Positions 8,146 to 16,812 of a stretch of DNA of 64,000 bases are shown one piece after another. Source of the stretch: 3-1-20CM-4-69-9 sp963833655. Lineage in GTDB: Bacteria > Actinomycetota > Thermoleophilia > Gaiellales > Gaiellaceae. The first letter of the stretch is position 1, and every line of letters begins with the position of its first letter. The notes under the pieces are model-generated. The model saw nothing but the letters and a program-made list of their open reading frames with translations, did no database searches and was not told the DNA's origin. The DNA is taken from contig CAWHYL010000007.1 of assembly GCA_963833655.1 (NCBI GenBank), positions 248,001-312,000 of the forward strand, read 5' to 3'. The position numbers and the translations under genes were made by a program.

Positions 8146-10737
8146 CTACTTTGGCGCGGCTACAAGCCCGAGCCGAACGGCGGTTGCCCCGGCCTCGCCG
8201 CGCGTGCGCGCGTCGAGCTTGCGCAGGATCGCCGAGACGTGATGCCCGACCGTCTTCTCGGAGACGAACAGCTTCCGCGCGATGTCGGCATTGCGCATAC
8301 CTTCCGCCACGAGCGCCAGCACCTCGACCTCTCTCGCCGTCAGCCGCGCCGGGTTCTCGCCCGTCGACGGCCGCGGGCCGCGGGCAACGCGCACTCCGAG
8401 CTCGCGGAGGCGACGGGCGACCGCGGCGACCGCCGGCTGCGCCGCGAGTCCCAGAAGGATGTCGTGGGCGCGGCCGAGACCGTCGATGTCGCCCGTCTGC
8501 GCGAGCGCCAGCGCCTCTTCGTACGGAGAGCCGAGCTCCGCCCACCGCTCGGCGGCACGGGCTGCGTCACCACGCAGCTCGAACGCGTACGGGTCGGCTG
8601 CGAGCTCTGCAAGTCCGTCATCGACCCCTGCGCGCATGCGCCACTGGCCGAGCTCGCCGATCGCGATCGGTGACCGGAGCTCGACGGCGAGCTGCAGCGT
8701 GGCCTCCGTCGCGTCGCCGACGGCGTCGCTGTCGCCTCGCAGCCACGCCGCCTCCCCGCGAGCGGCGGCGACGGGCCAGAGGCGGAGCAGCTCCCCCGTC
8801 GGCTCGGCCAGCGTCCAAGCCTCGTCGAGCAGCTCCGCGTGCCCTGGATCCCCGCGGCGCGCGCGGACGAGCGCCAGGACGACGAGGGAGAGGATCCGAG
8901 GGGTCGTCGACGTTCGCGGGACGCGCAGCACGAGCGCCGCTGTCTCCGCAGCGTCCGCCCAACGGCCCCCGTTCAGCTCGTGGCGAGCTCTCCAAGTGAG
9001 CAGGTACAGCCGGTAGAGCTCGAACCCACGCTCGCTGCAGTACGCGATGCCGTCCTCGAGGTAGCGGCTCGCAGCCGCATGGAGGTGCTGTTCGACGGCG
9101 ATCGCCGCAAGCGGGACATATCGATCGGCGACGCGCTCGGACATGCCCGCTCGGCGAGCCCGTTCCTGCGCTCGTTCGTGCCCCGCCAGGCCGTCGAACC
9201 CTGCGAGCATGCCGTAGGCGTCGATCGCGGTCTCGTCGTCGCCGAAGGGCTCGCTGATCGCGACCGCGCGGCGCGCCCACTCGCGACCTTCCTCGGGACG
9301 CGATCCGACCGCGCAGAGGAACGCCCGCTTCGTGTACGCGGCCGCGAGCTCGCGGCTCGGCGGCAGCTCCTCGAGCACCTCGACGGCTTGAGTTGCCCGC
9401 TGCTCGGACTCGGCGACTCGGCCGGGACACCAGAGAAACTCGGCGAGGTTGAGGAGATCCTCGCCCTGCCTGAGCTCGTGGCCGAGGGTGCGCCGGATCT
9501 CGACCGCCTCCTCGAGCCCGGCAATCCCTTCGTCGTATTGATCCGTGAGGTAGCACGCTCGCGACTGCAGCTCGAGGAGCTCTGCCCGCCGCTCGGGCTC
9601 GATGCCGTCGCTGAAGCGGAGCGCCCGTGCATACTGCGCCACCGCCTCCCGGTACGCCCCGAGACCGGTTGCACGTGCGCCGGCGGCGGGCGCGTATCGG
9701 AGCACCGCGTCGTCGTCGCGGGCGGCCTCCGCATGATGAGCGAGGCGCGCGAGGTCGAGACCCCTCGCCGGGTCGGCCGCGAGAGCAGCGAGTGCGCGGC
9801 GGTGCAGCTCGAGCTTGCGTGCCGGCGCGATCGAGCCCTCGACAGCCAGACGCGCCAGTTCGTGCCGGAAGACGATGCCGTCCGCATCGGTGGTGAGGAT
9901 CCCCGCCGCGAGACACTCGTCGAGCGCCTGGACGTCGCCGGCGACGAGCGCCTCGAGGAGAGGTAGCTCGGCGTGCGGCGGGACGACGGCAACGGCTTCG
10001 AGGACGTTCTTGGCCGGCGAGCTGAGCTGCGCCGCACGCGCGAAGACCGCGTCGCGCACCGTGTCGGGGATCTCGTCGGCGCTCGCTGCGATCGCCTCCG
10101 TGACGAAGAACGGGTTGCCGCCTGTCTTCCGGTAGAGGTCAGCGGCATCGATGTCTCCTGTCGCCGCGAGCTGCGCCACGGCGGCCGGCGAGAGCGGGAA
10201 GAGCTTGAGCCGGGACGCCCGCTCGTTCGTCGCGAGCTCGCCGAGGACGATCCGCAGCAGCGGCGCCCGGTCGAGCTCGTCGTCCCGGTACGAGGCGAGC
10301 ACGAGCGCCGGCACCGCGGCGAGGCGGCGGGAGAGCAGTCGCAGGACGTCGAGCGTGGCCTCGTCGGCCCAATGCACGTCCTCGAGCACGAAGATGGTCG
10401 GTGCCGGGCGGCGAAACTCGGCCGCGAGCGCGGCAACGACCTCGTGCGGCATGACGTCCTCGTCGACGCCGATGATCGCCTCCAGCTCGGAGACGCCGAA
10501 CAGCGGCCCCAGCGGGCGGGGCGTGAAGAGCGGGTCGCAGTTCCCCCAGAGGACACGCACGGGGCGCGCCTGCTCGTCGCAGAAGCGGCGCAGGAGCGTC
10601 GTCTTCCCGATGCCGGCCTCGCCGCGAACGAGGATCAGGCGGCCCTGGCGCTCCGAGGCCACCGTCTCGAGCGTCTCGCGGAGCCTCGTGAGCTGCTCGG
10701 ACCGCTCGAGCAGGTCTGGTCCTGTCAGCGTCGCCAC
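8146..10737 (-). CDS. Large AAA-type LuxR-family transcriptional regulator
   Basis: An 863-residue LAL-like regulator. An N-terminal STAND/AAA ATPase has Walker A GEAGIGKTT (39-47) and a Walker B-like stretch FVLEDVHWADEATLD (about 117-131). A long alpha-helical TPR-like middle (about 330-790) probably senses a ligand or partner. The C-terminal 65 residues form a LuxR (GerE) helix-turn-helix: RLTAREVEVLALVAEGM, IARKLFVSEKTVGHHVSAIL. Such proteins usually activate nearby operons on nucleotide binding, so it may control the glycan genes, but no target site could be identified. GTG start at 10737 with a weak -10-like CACAAT 6 nt upstream. 42 nt separate it from the upstream glycosidase gene on the same strand. 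Confidence 0.88.
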   Translation of the reverse strand: MATLTGPDLLERSEQLTRLRETLETVASERQGRLILVRGEAGIGKTTLLRRFCDEQARPVRVLWGNCDPLFTPRPLGPLFGVSELEAIIGVDEDVMPHEVVAALAAEFRRPAPTIFVLEDVHWADEATLDVLRLLSRRLAAVPALVLASYRDDELDRAPLLRIVLGELATNERASRLKLFPLSPAAVAQLAATGDIDAADLYRKTGGNPFFVTEAIAASADEIPDTVRDAVFARAAQLSSPAKNVLEAVAVVPPHAELPLLEALVAGDVQALDECLAAGILTTDADGIVFRHELARLAVEGSIAPARKLELHRRALAALAADPARGLDLARLAHHAEAARDDDAVLRYAPAAGARATGLGAYREAVAQYARALRFSDGIEPERRAELLELQSRACYLTDQYDEGIAGLEEAVEIRRTLGHELRQGEDLLNLAEFLWCPGRVAESEQRATQAVEVLEELPPSRELAAAYTKRAFLCAVGSRPEEGREWARRAVAISEPFGDDETAIDAYGMLAGFDGLAGHERAQERARRAGMSERVADRYVPLAAIAVEQHLHAAASRYLEDGIAYCSERGFELYRLYLLTWRARHELNGGRWADAAETAALVLRVPRTSTTPRILSLVVLALVRARRGDPGHAELLDEAWTLAEPTGELLRLWPVAAARGEAAWLRGDSDAVGDATEATLQLAVELRSPIAIGELGQWRMRAGVDDGLAELAADPYAFELRGDAARAAERWAELGSPYEEALALAQTGDIDGLGRAHDILLGLAAQPAVAAVARRLRELGVRVARGPRPSTGENPARLTAREVEVLALVAEGMRNADIARKLFVSEKTVGHHVSAILRKLDARTRGEAGATAVRLGLVAAPK

Positions 10738-10779
10738 CCGCGGATTGTGAGTCCACGGGCGAGTGCGTTCAAGCGGGGC

Positions 10780-11901
10780 TCAGTGAGGCAGGCGCGCGAA
10801 GACGCTGAAAGCCGGCTTGCGCTTGGTCTTCGAGGTCAGCATGCCGGATTGCCAGCCGATGCCGAGGTTCGTGTCGTCGCGGAGCATGAACCACACCATC
10901 AGGTCGATCCGCGGGTTCGCTCGCGCGATCGCGAACGACTGGCGTACGTACGCGGCCTGGCGTGCGTATGACACGCCGAAGATGCGGTCTGGCGGTGTTT
11001 GCCACGCGTACTCGGTGATCCAGATCCGCTTCTTCCCCCAGAGCTTGTTCACCGCGGCGATCAGCTTGTTGATGTTTCCGAGCTCGATTGCGTTACCGCC
11101 CGGGTTCGTGCGCGGCGTCTCACTCGGCCGGCTGTAGTACGGATGGTGCGCATAGGCGTCGAGACTCCTGAGTCCTGCCTTCTTCGCCGCAGTCATGAAC
11201 GCGATCGGAGACATCGACGGCCGGGACGAGCGCGCCTGATTGTTGCCGCGCGGCCCAGTGGCGCCGCAGCCGACCTTCTCGCCGGCGAAATTCGTGAAGT
11301 GGACGCCCTGGTAAATCGCCGTGCAGATCTTCGCGTACGACTTCGGGCTGACGAAGCGGCCGCCGGCTGTCTGCTGCAGCCAGTTCGGATTGTTCGGCTC
11401 GTTCCAGGCGAGCCAGTACTTCACGGCCGGCAGGTATGTCTCGTCGAAGCGGTCGGTGTTCGGGATGTAGTGGCCGCTGTAGCGCTCTGCCGCGGCGTAG
11501 GCGAAGTTGCGGAGATCGTTGTAGTTGCGGGGCGGGACGTTCCTCGGCTTGCCGCCGTTCGCCCACGACGGCACGAACAGGATCGTCATCAGGAGCTGCA
11601 TCCGGTTCTGCCCGGCGTATCGGGCGGCGCGGTCGTAGACGCTCCAGTCGTAGGCCGGGTCGGCCGGATCCTGGGGATGCGCCGGGCGCCGCTTCGCGAC
11701 CTGATTCCAGTTGAGGTTCACGCGCACGATCTGCACGCGGAGCTGCTTCAACGTGTTGAAGGTGAAAGTCGGGTTGCCGAACAGCGTCATCGCGTCGTCC
11801 TGCATGCCGATGAGCATGTGCCTCTTCGCCTGCGCAGCAGGCACGGCGAGAGCGGCAGCGACGAGGAAGATCGCTGCGAAGACCCCGATGTTCCTACGCA
11901 A
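10780..11901 (-). CDS. Secreted clan GH-A-like glycoside hydrolase
   Basis: A 373-residue exported protein. After RRN the hydrophobic IGVFAAIFLVAAALAVPAAQA is a signal peptide cleaved near residue 24. The mature part looks like a (beta/alpha)8 glycosidase: WLAWNEPNNPNW has the acid/base NE of clan GH-A and WITEYAW, near residue 300, the likely nucleophile Glu; AYAHHPYYS matches the strand-6 region of GH39/GH5-type folds. Substrate is unknown. The TTG at 11901 overlaps the UXS stop by 8 nt and gives the signal peptide directly, so I prefer it to upstream starts. Coupling to a UDP-xylose synthase suggests hydrolysis or remodelling of a polymer made by this locus. Confidence 0.75.
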   Translation of the reverse strand: MRRNIGVFAAIFLVAAALAVPAAQAKRHMLIGMQDDAMTLFGNPTFTFNTLKQLRVQIVRVNLNWNQVAKRRPAHPQDPADPAYDWSVYDRAARYAGQNRMQLLMTILFVPSWANGGKPRNVPPRNYNDLRNFAYAAAERYSGHYIPNTDRFDETYLPAVKYWLAWNEPNNPNWLQQTAGGRFVSPKSYAKICTAIYQGVHFTNFAGEKVGCGATGPRGNNQARSSRPSMSPIAFMTAAKKAGLRSLDAYAHHPYYSRPSETPRTNPGGNAIELGNINKLIAAVNKLWGKKRIWITEYAWQTPPDRIFGVSYARQAAYVRQSFAIARANPRIDLMVWFMLRDDTNLGIGWQSGMLTSKTKRKPAFSVFARLPH

Positions 11902-12832
11902 GGGCCGGCTCCCGTCCTGCGCTCGGCAGCATCCGCCGCAGACCCTCTTCGAGCTCGATCGTCGGCTCCCAGTTGAGCAGCTGTTTCGCGCGCGTGATGT
12001 CGGGCTGACGCACCTGCGGGTCGTCGATCGGCAGCGCCTCGTAGACGACCTCACTCTTCGAGCCCGTCACGCGCAGCACCGTCTCCGCAAGCTCGTTGAG
12101 CGTGAACTCGCTCGGGTTGCCGATGTTCACCGGGAGGTGCTCGTCCGACTCCGCCAGCGCGACGAGCCCGCGGATGAGGTCGTCGACGTAGCAGAAGCTG
12201 CGCGTCTGGGTCCCGTCACCGAACACGGTGATGGGCTTGCCCTCCAACGCCTGCCTCACAAACGTCGGGACCGCGCGGCCGTCGTTCGGCCGCATGCGCG
12301 GCCCGTAGGTGTTGAAGATCCGCACGATCGCGGTGTCGACGCCCTGCTGGCCGTGGTACGCCATCGTCAGCGCCTCGGCGTATCGCTTCGCCTCGTCGTA
12401 CACGCCGCGGGGGCCGATCGGGTTGACGTTGCCCCAGTACGTCTCGGGCTGCGGGTGAACCTGCGGGTCGCCGTAGACCTCGCTCGTCGAGAAGAGCAGG
12501 AACCGCGCGCGCTTCCACTTCGCGAGCCCGAGGGCGTGGTGCGTGCCGTACGAGCCGACCTTGAGCGAGTGCAACGGCATGCGCAGGTAGTCGATCGGGC
12601 TCGCCAGCGCGGCCAGGTGATAGACGAAGTCGACATCGCCGTCGACGTCGATGTACTCCGTCACGTCGTGGTTGGCGAACTCGAAGTTCTCGCTCCGCAG
12701 GTGCTCGACGTTCTGGAGCGACCCGGTGTCGAGGTTGTCGATACAGACGACACGGAAGTCGCGCTCGATCAGGTAGTCGCAGAGATGGGAGCCGAGAAAG
12801 CCGGCGCCCCCGGTCACGACCGCGGTGGACAT
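11894..12832 (-). CDS. UDP-glucuronate decarboxylase (UXS)-like SDR
   Basis: A 312-residue extended SDR that probably converts UDP-glucuronate to UDP-xylose. GGAGFLGSHL binds NAD; LAALASPIDYLRMPL, STSEVYGDP, GPRGVYDEAKRYAE (catalytic Tyr and Lys) and IFNTYGPRMRPNDGR are the standard UXS signatures and distinguish it from dTDP-glucose dehydratases and GalE. Start: the ATG at 12832 lies 7 nt after a TAGAGT box and gives the usual N-terminus MSTAVVTGGAGFLG; an ATG at 12853 would add seven odd residues. First gene of an operon with the secreted glycosidase, divergent from the PAS gene. Confidence 0.85.
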   Translation of the reverse strand: MSTAVVTGGAGFLGSHLCDYLIERDFRVVCIDNLDTGSLQNVEHLRSENFEFANHDVTEYIDVDGDVDFVYHLAALASPIDYLRMPLHSLKVGSYGTHHALGLAKWKRARFLLFSTSEVYGDPQVHPQPETYWGNVNPIGPRGVYDEAKRYAEALTMAYHGQQGVDTAIVRIFNTYGPRMRPNDGRAVPTFVRQALEGKPITVFGDGTQTRSFCYVDDLIRGLVALAESDEHLPVNIGNPSEFTLNELAETVLRVTGSKSEVVYEALPIDDPQVRQPDITRAKQLLNWEPTIELEEGLRRMLPSAGREPALA

Positions 12833-12839
12833 CGGGCGG

Positions 12840-12845
12840 ACTCTA
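12840..12845 (-). promoter_or_regulatory. Candidate -10 box for the UXS operon
   Basis: TAGAGT on the minus strand ends 7 nt before the ATG at 12832, consistent with leaderless transcription and supporting that start. Confidence 0.35.
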
Positions 12846-12884
12846 CCGAGCACCTCAGCCGACAGCCGCAGACTTTACCGTGCC

Positions 12885-12912
12885 TTTACAGCCCTTCACA
12901 GAGGCATAGGGT
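12885..12912 (+). promoter_or_regulatory. Candidate promoter of the PAS/MBL operon
   Basis: TTTACA (12885-12890) and TAGGGT (12907-12912) are separated by 16 nt. The -10 box ends 7 nt before the TTG start at 12920, predicting a leaderless transcript. This is the only start region in the window where I also see a plausible -35 element. Confidence 0.45.
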
Positions 12913-12919
12913 TTCCTCG

Positions 12920-13315
12920 TTGGAGCGCCGTCCGCAGAAGCATCTCGTCCTCATCCTCGCCCGCGAGCTCGCGTCGAATCTCGCGACGCCGACGCTCATC
13001 GCGGACGCAGAGGGCACACTCGTCTTCTACAACGAAGCGGCCGAAGAGATCGTCGGTCGCCCGTTCGCGGAGGCGGGCGAGATGCCGGTCGACGAGTGGA
13101 CAACGTCGTTCGAGCCGCGAACGCCCGCAGGCGAGCCGCTACCTGCCGAGCGCCGGCCGGTGCGCATTGCCCTCGACGAGCAGCGAACGGCACATCAGGC
13201 GTTTCGCATCACGTCGACCGACGGGACGGAGGACGATGTCGCAGTGACGGCGCTGCCGCTGTTTGCGCATTCCGAGGAGTTCGTGGGGATCCTCGCCATC
13301 TTCTGGCGGGAGTAA
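12920..13315 (+). CDS. Single PAS-domain protein
   Basis: A 131-residue soluble protein consisting of one PAS domain: ASNLATPTLIADAEGTLVFY, then NEAAEEIVGRPFAEAG, and a final FVGILAIFWRE strand. No kinase, cyclase or helix-turn-helix output domain is present, so it would act by protein contact. TTG start at 12920 follows a promoter that fits leaderless expression. The stop is 4 nt before the metallo-hydrolase gene, suggesting the two act together, perhaps sensing and then hydrolysing a small signal; that link is an inference. Confidence 0.75.
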   Translation: MERRPQKHLVLILARELASNLATPTLIADAEGTLVFYNEAAEEIVGRPFAEAGEMPVDEWTTSFEPRTPAGEPLPAERRPVRIALDEQRTAHQAFRITSTDGTEDDVAVTALPLFAHSEEFVGILAIFWRE

Positions 13316-13319
13316 CGCG

Positions 13320-14168
13320 GTGCGCGTCACAGTGTGGGGCTGCCGAGGCTCGGTTGCGGCGCCGGGGCCCGAAACCGTCACGTACGGCGGCAACACGGCC
13401 TGCCTAGAAGTTGCGCTCGGCGACGACGTCGCGCTCGTGCTCGATGCAGGCACGGGCATCCGCGCACTCGGCTTCGACCTGCAGCGGCGCAACGTCCGTC
13501 GCGTTCACCTCTGTCTGACACACCTGCATCTCGACCACCTCGAAGGGCTCCGCTTCTTCGCGCCGCTCTGGGACGACGACGTGACCGTGGACGTCTGGGG
13601 GCCACCGTCGCAGCTGCTCAGCCTCCGCCAGCGGATCGCGCGGTACTTCTCGCCGCCGCTGTTCCCGATCGAGCTCCGCGACGTCCCCGCGCGGCTGTCG
13701 TTCCACAACGTCGAGCAGCGCTCGTGGGCGATCGGCGACGCCGAGATCAGCGCAGACCTCGTGCTCCACCCCGGGCCGACGGTCGGCTACCGCATCGAGC
13801 GCGGTGGCGCGACCCTCGCGTACATCCCGGACCACGAGCCGGCGCTCGGCGGAGCGTTGCGCGAGCGCTCGCCCGACTGGATCTCGGGGTCGGCCCTCGC
13901 AGCGGATGCTGACCTCGTCGTCCACGATGCGCAGTTCTCCGAGGCGGAATATCCGCACTACGTCGGCTGGGGACATTCGAGCGTCGCCGACGCCGTCGCG
14001 TTCGCCGTCGCTGCCGGCGCCGAACAGCTGCTGCTGTTCCACCACGAGCCGCGCCACTCCGACCATGTGCTGGAGCGTCTGGAGGATCGTGCGAGAGAGC
14101 TCGCCGCGGCGGACGGTCTCGCGGCTCCGGCGCTCGCCCGCGAGGGCATGGTGGTCGAGCTGCCGTGA
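13320..14168 (+). CDS. Metallo-beta-lactamase-fold hydrolase (PhnP/RNase Z-like)
   Basis: A 282-residue MBL-fold enzyme. The N-terminus VTVWGCRGSVAAPGP with YGGNTACLEV is typical of the COG1235-type family. The di-metal site is visible: HLHLDH (68-73, HxHxDH), a His in LVLHPGP, an Asp in VVHDAQF and a His in LLFHHEPRH. Likely a phosphodiesterase or phosphorylase-type hydrolase of a small phosphorylated substrate; relatives are often linked to signalling proteins. GTG start 4 nt after the PAS gene stop. It ends 13 nt before the convergent GT2 gene. Confidence 0.82.
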   Translation: MRVTVWGCRGSVAAPGPETVTYGGNTACLEVALGDDVALVLDAGTGIRALGFDLQRRNVRRVHLCLTHLHLDHLEGLRFFAPLWDDDVTVDVWGPPSQLLSLRQRIARYFSPPLFPIELRDVPARLSFHNVEQRSWAIGDAEISADLVLHPGPTVGYRIERGGATLAYIPDHEPALGGALRERSPDWISGSALAADADLVVHDAQFSEAEYPHYVGWGHSSVADAVAFAVAAGAEQLLLFHHEPRHSDHVLERLEDRARELAAADGLAAPALAREGMVVELP

Positions 14169-14181
14169 CGACCTTATGCGC

Positions 14182-15123
14182 TCACCGCAGATCCTTGTTC
14201 GACTCGAGGTCGAACCACATCGCGAACAGGGTGAACTGCGACCCGAAGATCAGCAGCAATGCGACCAGCACGACCGTGCCGACCGAGACAGCGTTCCCCA
14301 TGATCCGCAGCACGACTTCGGCGATGCCGAGCCCGAGGCCGAGGAGCGTCATCAGCCCGCCGAGCGCGTAGAAGAAGACGAGCGGGTGGAAGTCACGGAT
14401 GACGTACTTCTCGCGCATCCGCCAGAAGAAGCCCTTCAGCAGCAGCCACGAGATGCGCGGAACGACCTTGCGGATCTTGATCCCCGACCGCTCGCCGACG
14501 CCGTACACCGGCCGCGACGGGATGTCGCGAACGCGCGCGTTCCAGACGTTGAGGTGGACGAGCATGTCGTTGGGAAACCCGTAGCCGCGATAGATGCGGT
14601 CGAGGTCGAGCTGCTCGAGGATCTCGCGGCTCGCGGCGGTATAGCCGGACTGGGAGTCCGCGACGTGCCAGTAGCCGGACGCGATCTTCGTGAGGAAGGA
14701 CAGCACCGCGTTGCCGAGGTAGCGCGACCGCGGGATCACCTTCCACGCCTCGCCGGTGATGAGGCGGTTCGCCTTTGCGTATTCCAGCTCTCCGCGGGCG
14801 ACCGGAAGCGCGATCTTCTCGAGGTCGCCCGGGTCCATCTGGTTGTCCGCCGCCATCACGCACGTGACCTCCATGCCCTCCTCGACGGCGCGGTGGTAGC
14901 CCGTGACGATCGCCGCGCCGACGCCGGCGTTCCGCTCGTGCGCGATCACCTCGACCCGTGCGTCGCCCGTGGCGCGGGCCGCGGCGGCGGTTCCGTCACG
15001 CGACGCGTCGTCGACGACGAAGATGCGGTCGACGAACGGCGGCACGCCGCGAATCGTCGTCGCGACGAGTGTCTCCTCGTCGTAGGCGGGGACGACGACC
15101 GCGACCGTCTTACCGTCGAGCAC
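14182..15123 (-). CDS. GT2 polyprenyl-phosphate glycosyltransferase with C-terminal membrane helices
   Basis: A 313-residue DPM1/GtrB-like enzyme that loads a sugar on polyprenyl phosphate. The GT-A domain begins VAVVVPAYDEETLV, has VVDDASRDGTA and an MAADNQMDP acceptor-metal region around residue 92-100. Two hydrophobic helices lie at about 245-270 and 280-305, anchoring it in the membrane. The lipid-linked sugar would feed GT-C enzymes such as the GT39-like protein in the same operon. Its start overlaps the Wzz-like gene stop by 14 nt. Last gene of the 20187-14182 operon. Confidence 0.87.
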   Translation of the reverse strand: MLDGKTVAVVVPAYDEETLVATTIRGVPPFVDRIFVVDDASRDGTAAAARATGDARVEVIAHERNAGVGAAIVTGYHRAVEEGMEVTCVMAADNQMDPGDLEKIALPVARGELEYAKANRLITGEAWKVIPRSRYLGNAVLSFLTKIASGYWHVADSQSGYTAASREILEQLDLDRIYRGYGFPNDMLVHLNVWNARVRDIPSRPVYGVGERSGIKIRKVVPRISWLLLKGFFWRMREKYVIRDFHPLVFFYALGGLMTLLGLGLGIAEVVLRIMGNAVSVGTVVLVALLLIFGSQFTLFAMWFDLESNKDLR

Positions 15124-15910
15124 GACGAACGAGCGGCTCCCAGACGAGGGCCGCGATCACGCCGAGCACGAGCCCGAGGAAGGCGGCGACGACGACGGAG
15201 TTGCGGCGGCTGCGTGCGGTCGTCTTCACCGCCGCCGCGCGCGTGAGCACCTGCGGCCGCTCGATCTGCTGCGCCTGGAGCAGCAGCTGCCTCGCCTGCA
15301 GCTGGTCGTCACGCACGGAGCCCGCCTGGATCGCGATGATCGCCTGCGCCGCTGCGTCACCGGCTGCTCCCCGCCTGAGGGCCTTCAGCTCCTGTTCGTC
15401 CTGGGCGATCCGGGCCTTGAGAGTCGCGATCTTGCCGTTGGCGAAGTTACTGAGCCGGTCGACGACAGCTGCGGCGAGCGCGTTCGCGGCGGCCGCTGCA
15501 CGTCGCCGCGTCGACGCCTGCACGGTGATCTTCACCAGCGGGTTGCCTGTCGTGCGCACGAGGGAGCTGCCGGCGCCCGTCGAGATCGTCTGGGTCGCGA
15601 TCTTGCCGCGCAGAGCGCTCGCCGGCATGCCGGCGCGGGCGGCGGCGGCCTCGATCGTCGACTCCGCGCGCGCGATCGTGCCGACGGTCGACGGGTTCGC
15701 CTGCGGGCCCTGCAGCAAGACGCCGCCGACAGGGCTGTACGACGCGCCCAGGTAGACGTTCGCGCTCGCCTTCCAGACCTCTTTGCCGCCGAGGGAGATC
15801 ACGTAGCCGACGAACGCCCCCACGATGAGGCCGAGCACGGGGAGCCACCAGCGCGCGACGAGCGCGCTCCACCATCTCCCGAGGTCGACCTCTTGCTCTT
15901 CGGTGCTCAA
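15110..15910 (-). CDS. Wzz-like chain-length determinant / polysaccharide co-polymerase
   Basis: A 266-residue protein with the Wzz layout: short cytoplasmic start MSTEEQEVDLGRWWSALVAR, TM1 at about 22-42, an extracytoplasmic domain ending in a long coiled-coil-like helical stretch (about 130-225), and TM2 at about 238-258 followed by WEPLVRRARR. There is no C-terminal tyrosine kinase domain, so it is the short co-polymerase form. Predicted to set polysaccharide chain length with a Wzy enzyme, perhaps the ligase/polymerase at 4130. Overlaps the epimerase gene by 4 nt. Confidence 0.8.
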   Translation of the reverse strand: MSTEEQEVDLGRWWSALVARWWLPVLGLIVGAFVGYVISLGGKEVWKASANVYLGASYSPVGGVLLQGPQANPSTVGTIARAESTIEAAAARAGMPASALRGKIATQTISTGAGSSLVRTTGNPLVKITVQASTRRRAAAAANALAAAVVDRLSNFANGKIATLKARIAQDEQELKALRRGAAGDAAAQAIIAIQAGSVRDDQLQARQLLLQAQQIERPQVLTRAAAVKTTARSRRNSVVVAAFLGLVLGVIAALVWEPLVRRARR

Positions 15911-16812
15911 GGTGCGGCGACCCTAACGGAGGCCCACTCCCACTGAGCGCGCAAGCCGTCGGCGAGCCCGGTCGTCGCATGCCAGCCGAGGTCGCGTTCG
16001 ATCCGTTGCGTGTGCGCCGCAGTTCGGCGCACGTCGCCCGGCGCCGCCGGTCGCACGGCGAGATCGAGCGCCCGGTCCGAGATCGCCTCGAGCGTCGCGA
16101 TCGCGTCGCGCATCGTCGCCTCGGTCCCGCCGCCGACGTTGTAGACGGCGCCCGCTGCGCCGCCTTCCATCGCCGCGACGGTCGCCGCGACGACGTCTGC
16201 AACGAACGTGAACGAGCGCGACTGCGAGCCGTCGCCGTACAGCTCGAACGAGTCACCGCGCGCCAGCGCGTCGACGACGCGGGCGAACGCCATGTCAGGC
16301 CGCTGCCGCGGGCCGTAGACCGTGAAATACCGCAGCAGGACGGCATCGAGCCGGTACGCGCGCGCGAGGTGCTCGCACGCGAGCTTCGTGATGCCGTAGG
16401 GAGAGATCGGCTGCGGCCGCGCGTCCTCCCCCGTCGGGTACGTCTCGGCGTCGCCGTAGACCGAGGACGACGACGCGAACACGACGCGGACGCCGGCGCG
16501 GGCAGCGCTCTCGAACACCTTCTGAGTCGCAACGATGTTCCGGCGCACATAGGCGTCGAAATCGGCGAAGCTCGACCGGACTCCCGGCTGCCCGGCGAGG
16601 TGGAAGACGCCGTCGAAGCCGTCGAGCGCGAGCTCGTCAGCGGCGAGGTCGAGCCGCGAGACGGCGAACGCGGCCGCGTTCTCCTCCTTCAGGGCCGGTT
16701 CGTAGTAGTCGGTGAAGGAGTCGACGGCGACGATCTCGTGTCCGCCCGCGAGCAACGCTTCGGTCAGGTGCGAGCCGATGAACCCGGCGGCGCCGGTGAC
16801 GACGTATCTCAT
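15907..16812 (-). CDS. NAD-dependent epimerase, UDP-glucuronate/UDP-glucose 4-epimerase-like
   Basis: A 301-residue extended SDR: TGAAGFIGSHL binds NAD, ASSSSVYGD and YGITK carry the Ser and Tyr/Lys catalytic residues, and VDSFTDYYEPALKE is typical of UDP-glucuronate 4-epimerase-like proteins. The C-terminal substrate loop LYGDGSQSRSFTFV is intact. Likely provides an epimerised uronic acid or hexose to the polymer. The ATG at 16812 overlaps the ATP-grasp stop by 4 nt (ATGA), and its own stop overlaps the Wzz-like start by 4 nt. Confidence 0.87.
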   Translation of the reverse strand: MRYVVTGAAGFIGSHLTEALLAGGHEIVAVDSFTDYYEPALKEENAAAFAVSRLDLAADELALDGFDGVFHLAGQPGVRSSFADFDAYVRRNIVATQKVFESAARAGVRVVFASSSSVYGDAETYPTGEDARPQPISPYGITKLACEHLARAYRLDAVLLRYFTVYGPRQRPDMAFARVVDALARGDSFELYGDGSQSRSFTFVADVVAATVAAMEGGAAGAVYNVGGGTEATMRDAIATLEAISDRALDLAVRPAAPGDVRRTAAHTQRIERDLGWHATTGLADGLRAQWEWASVRVAAP

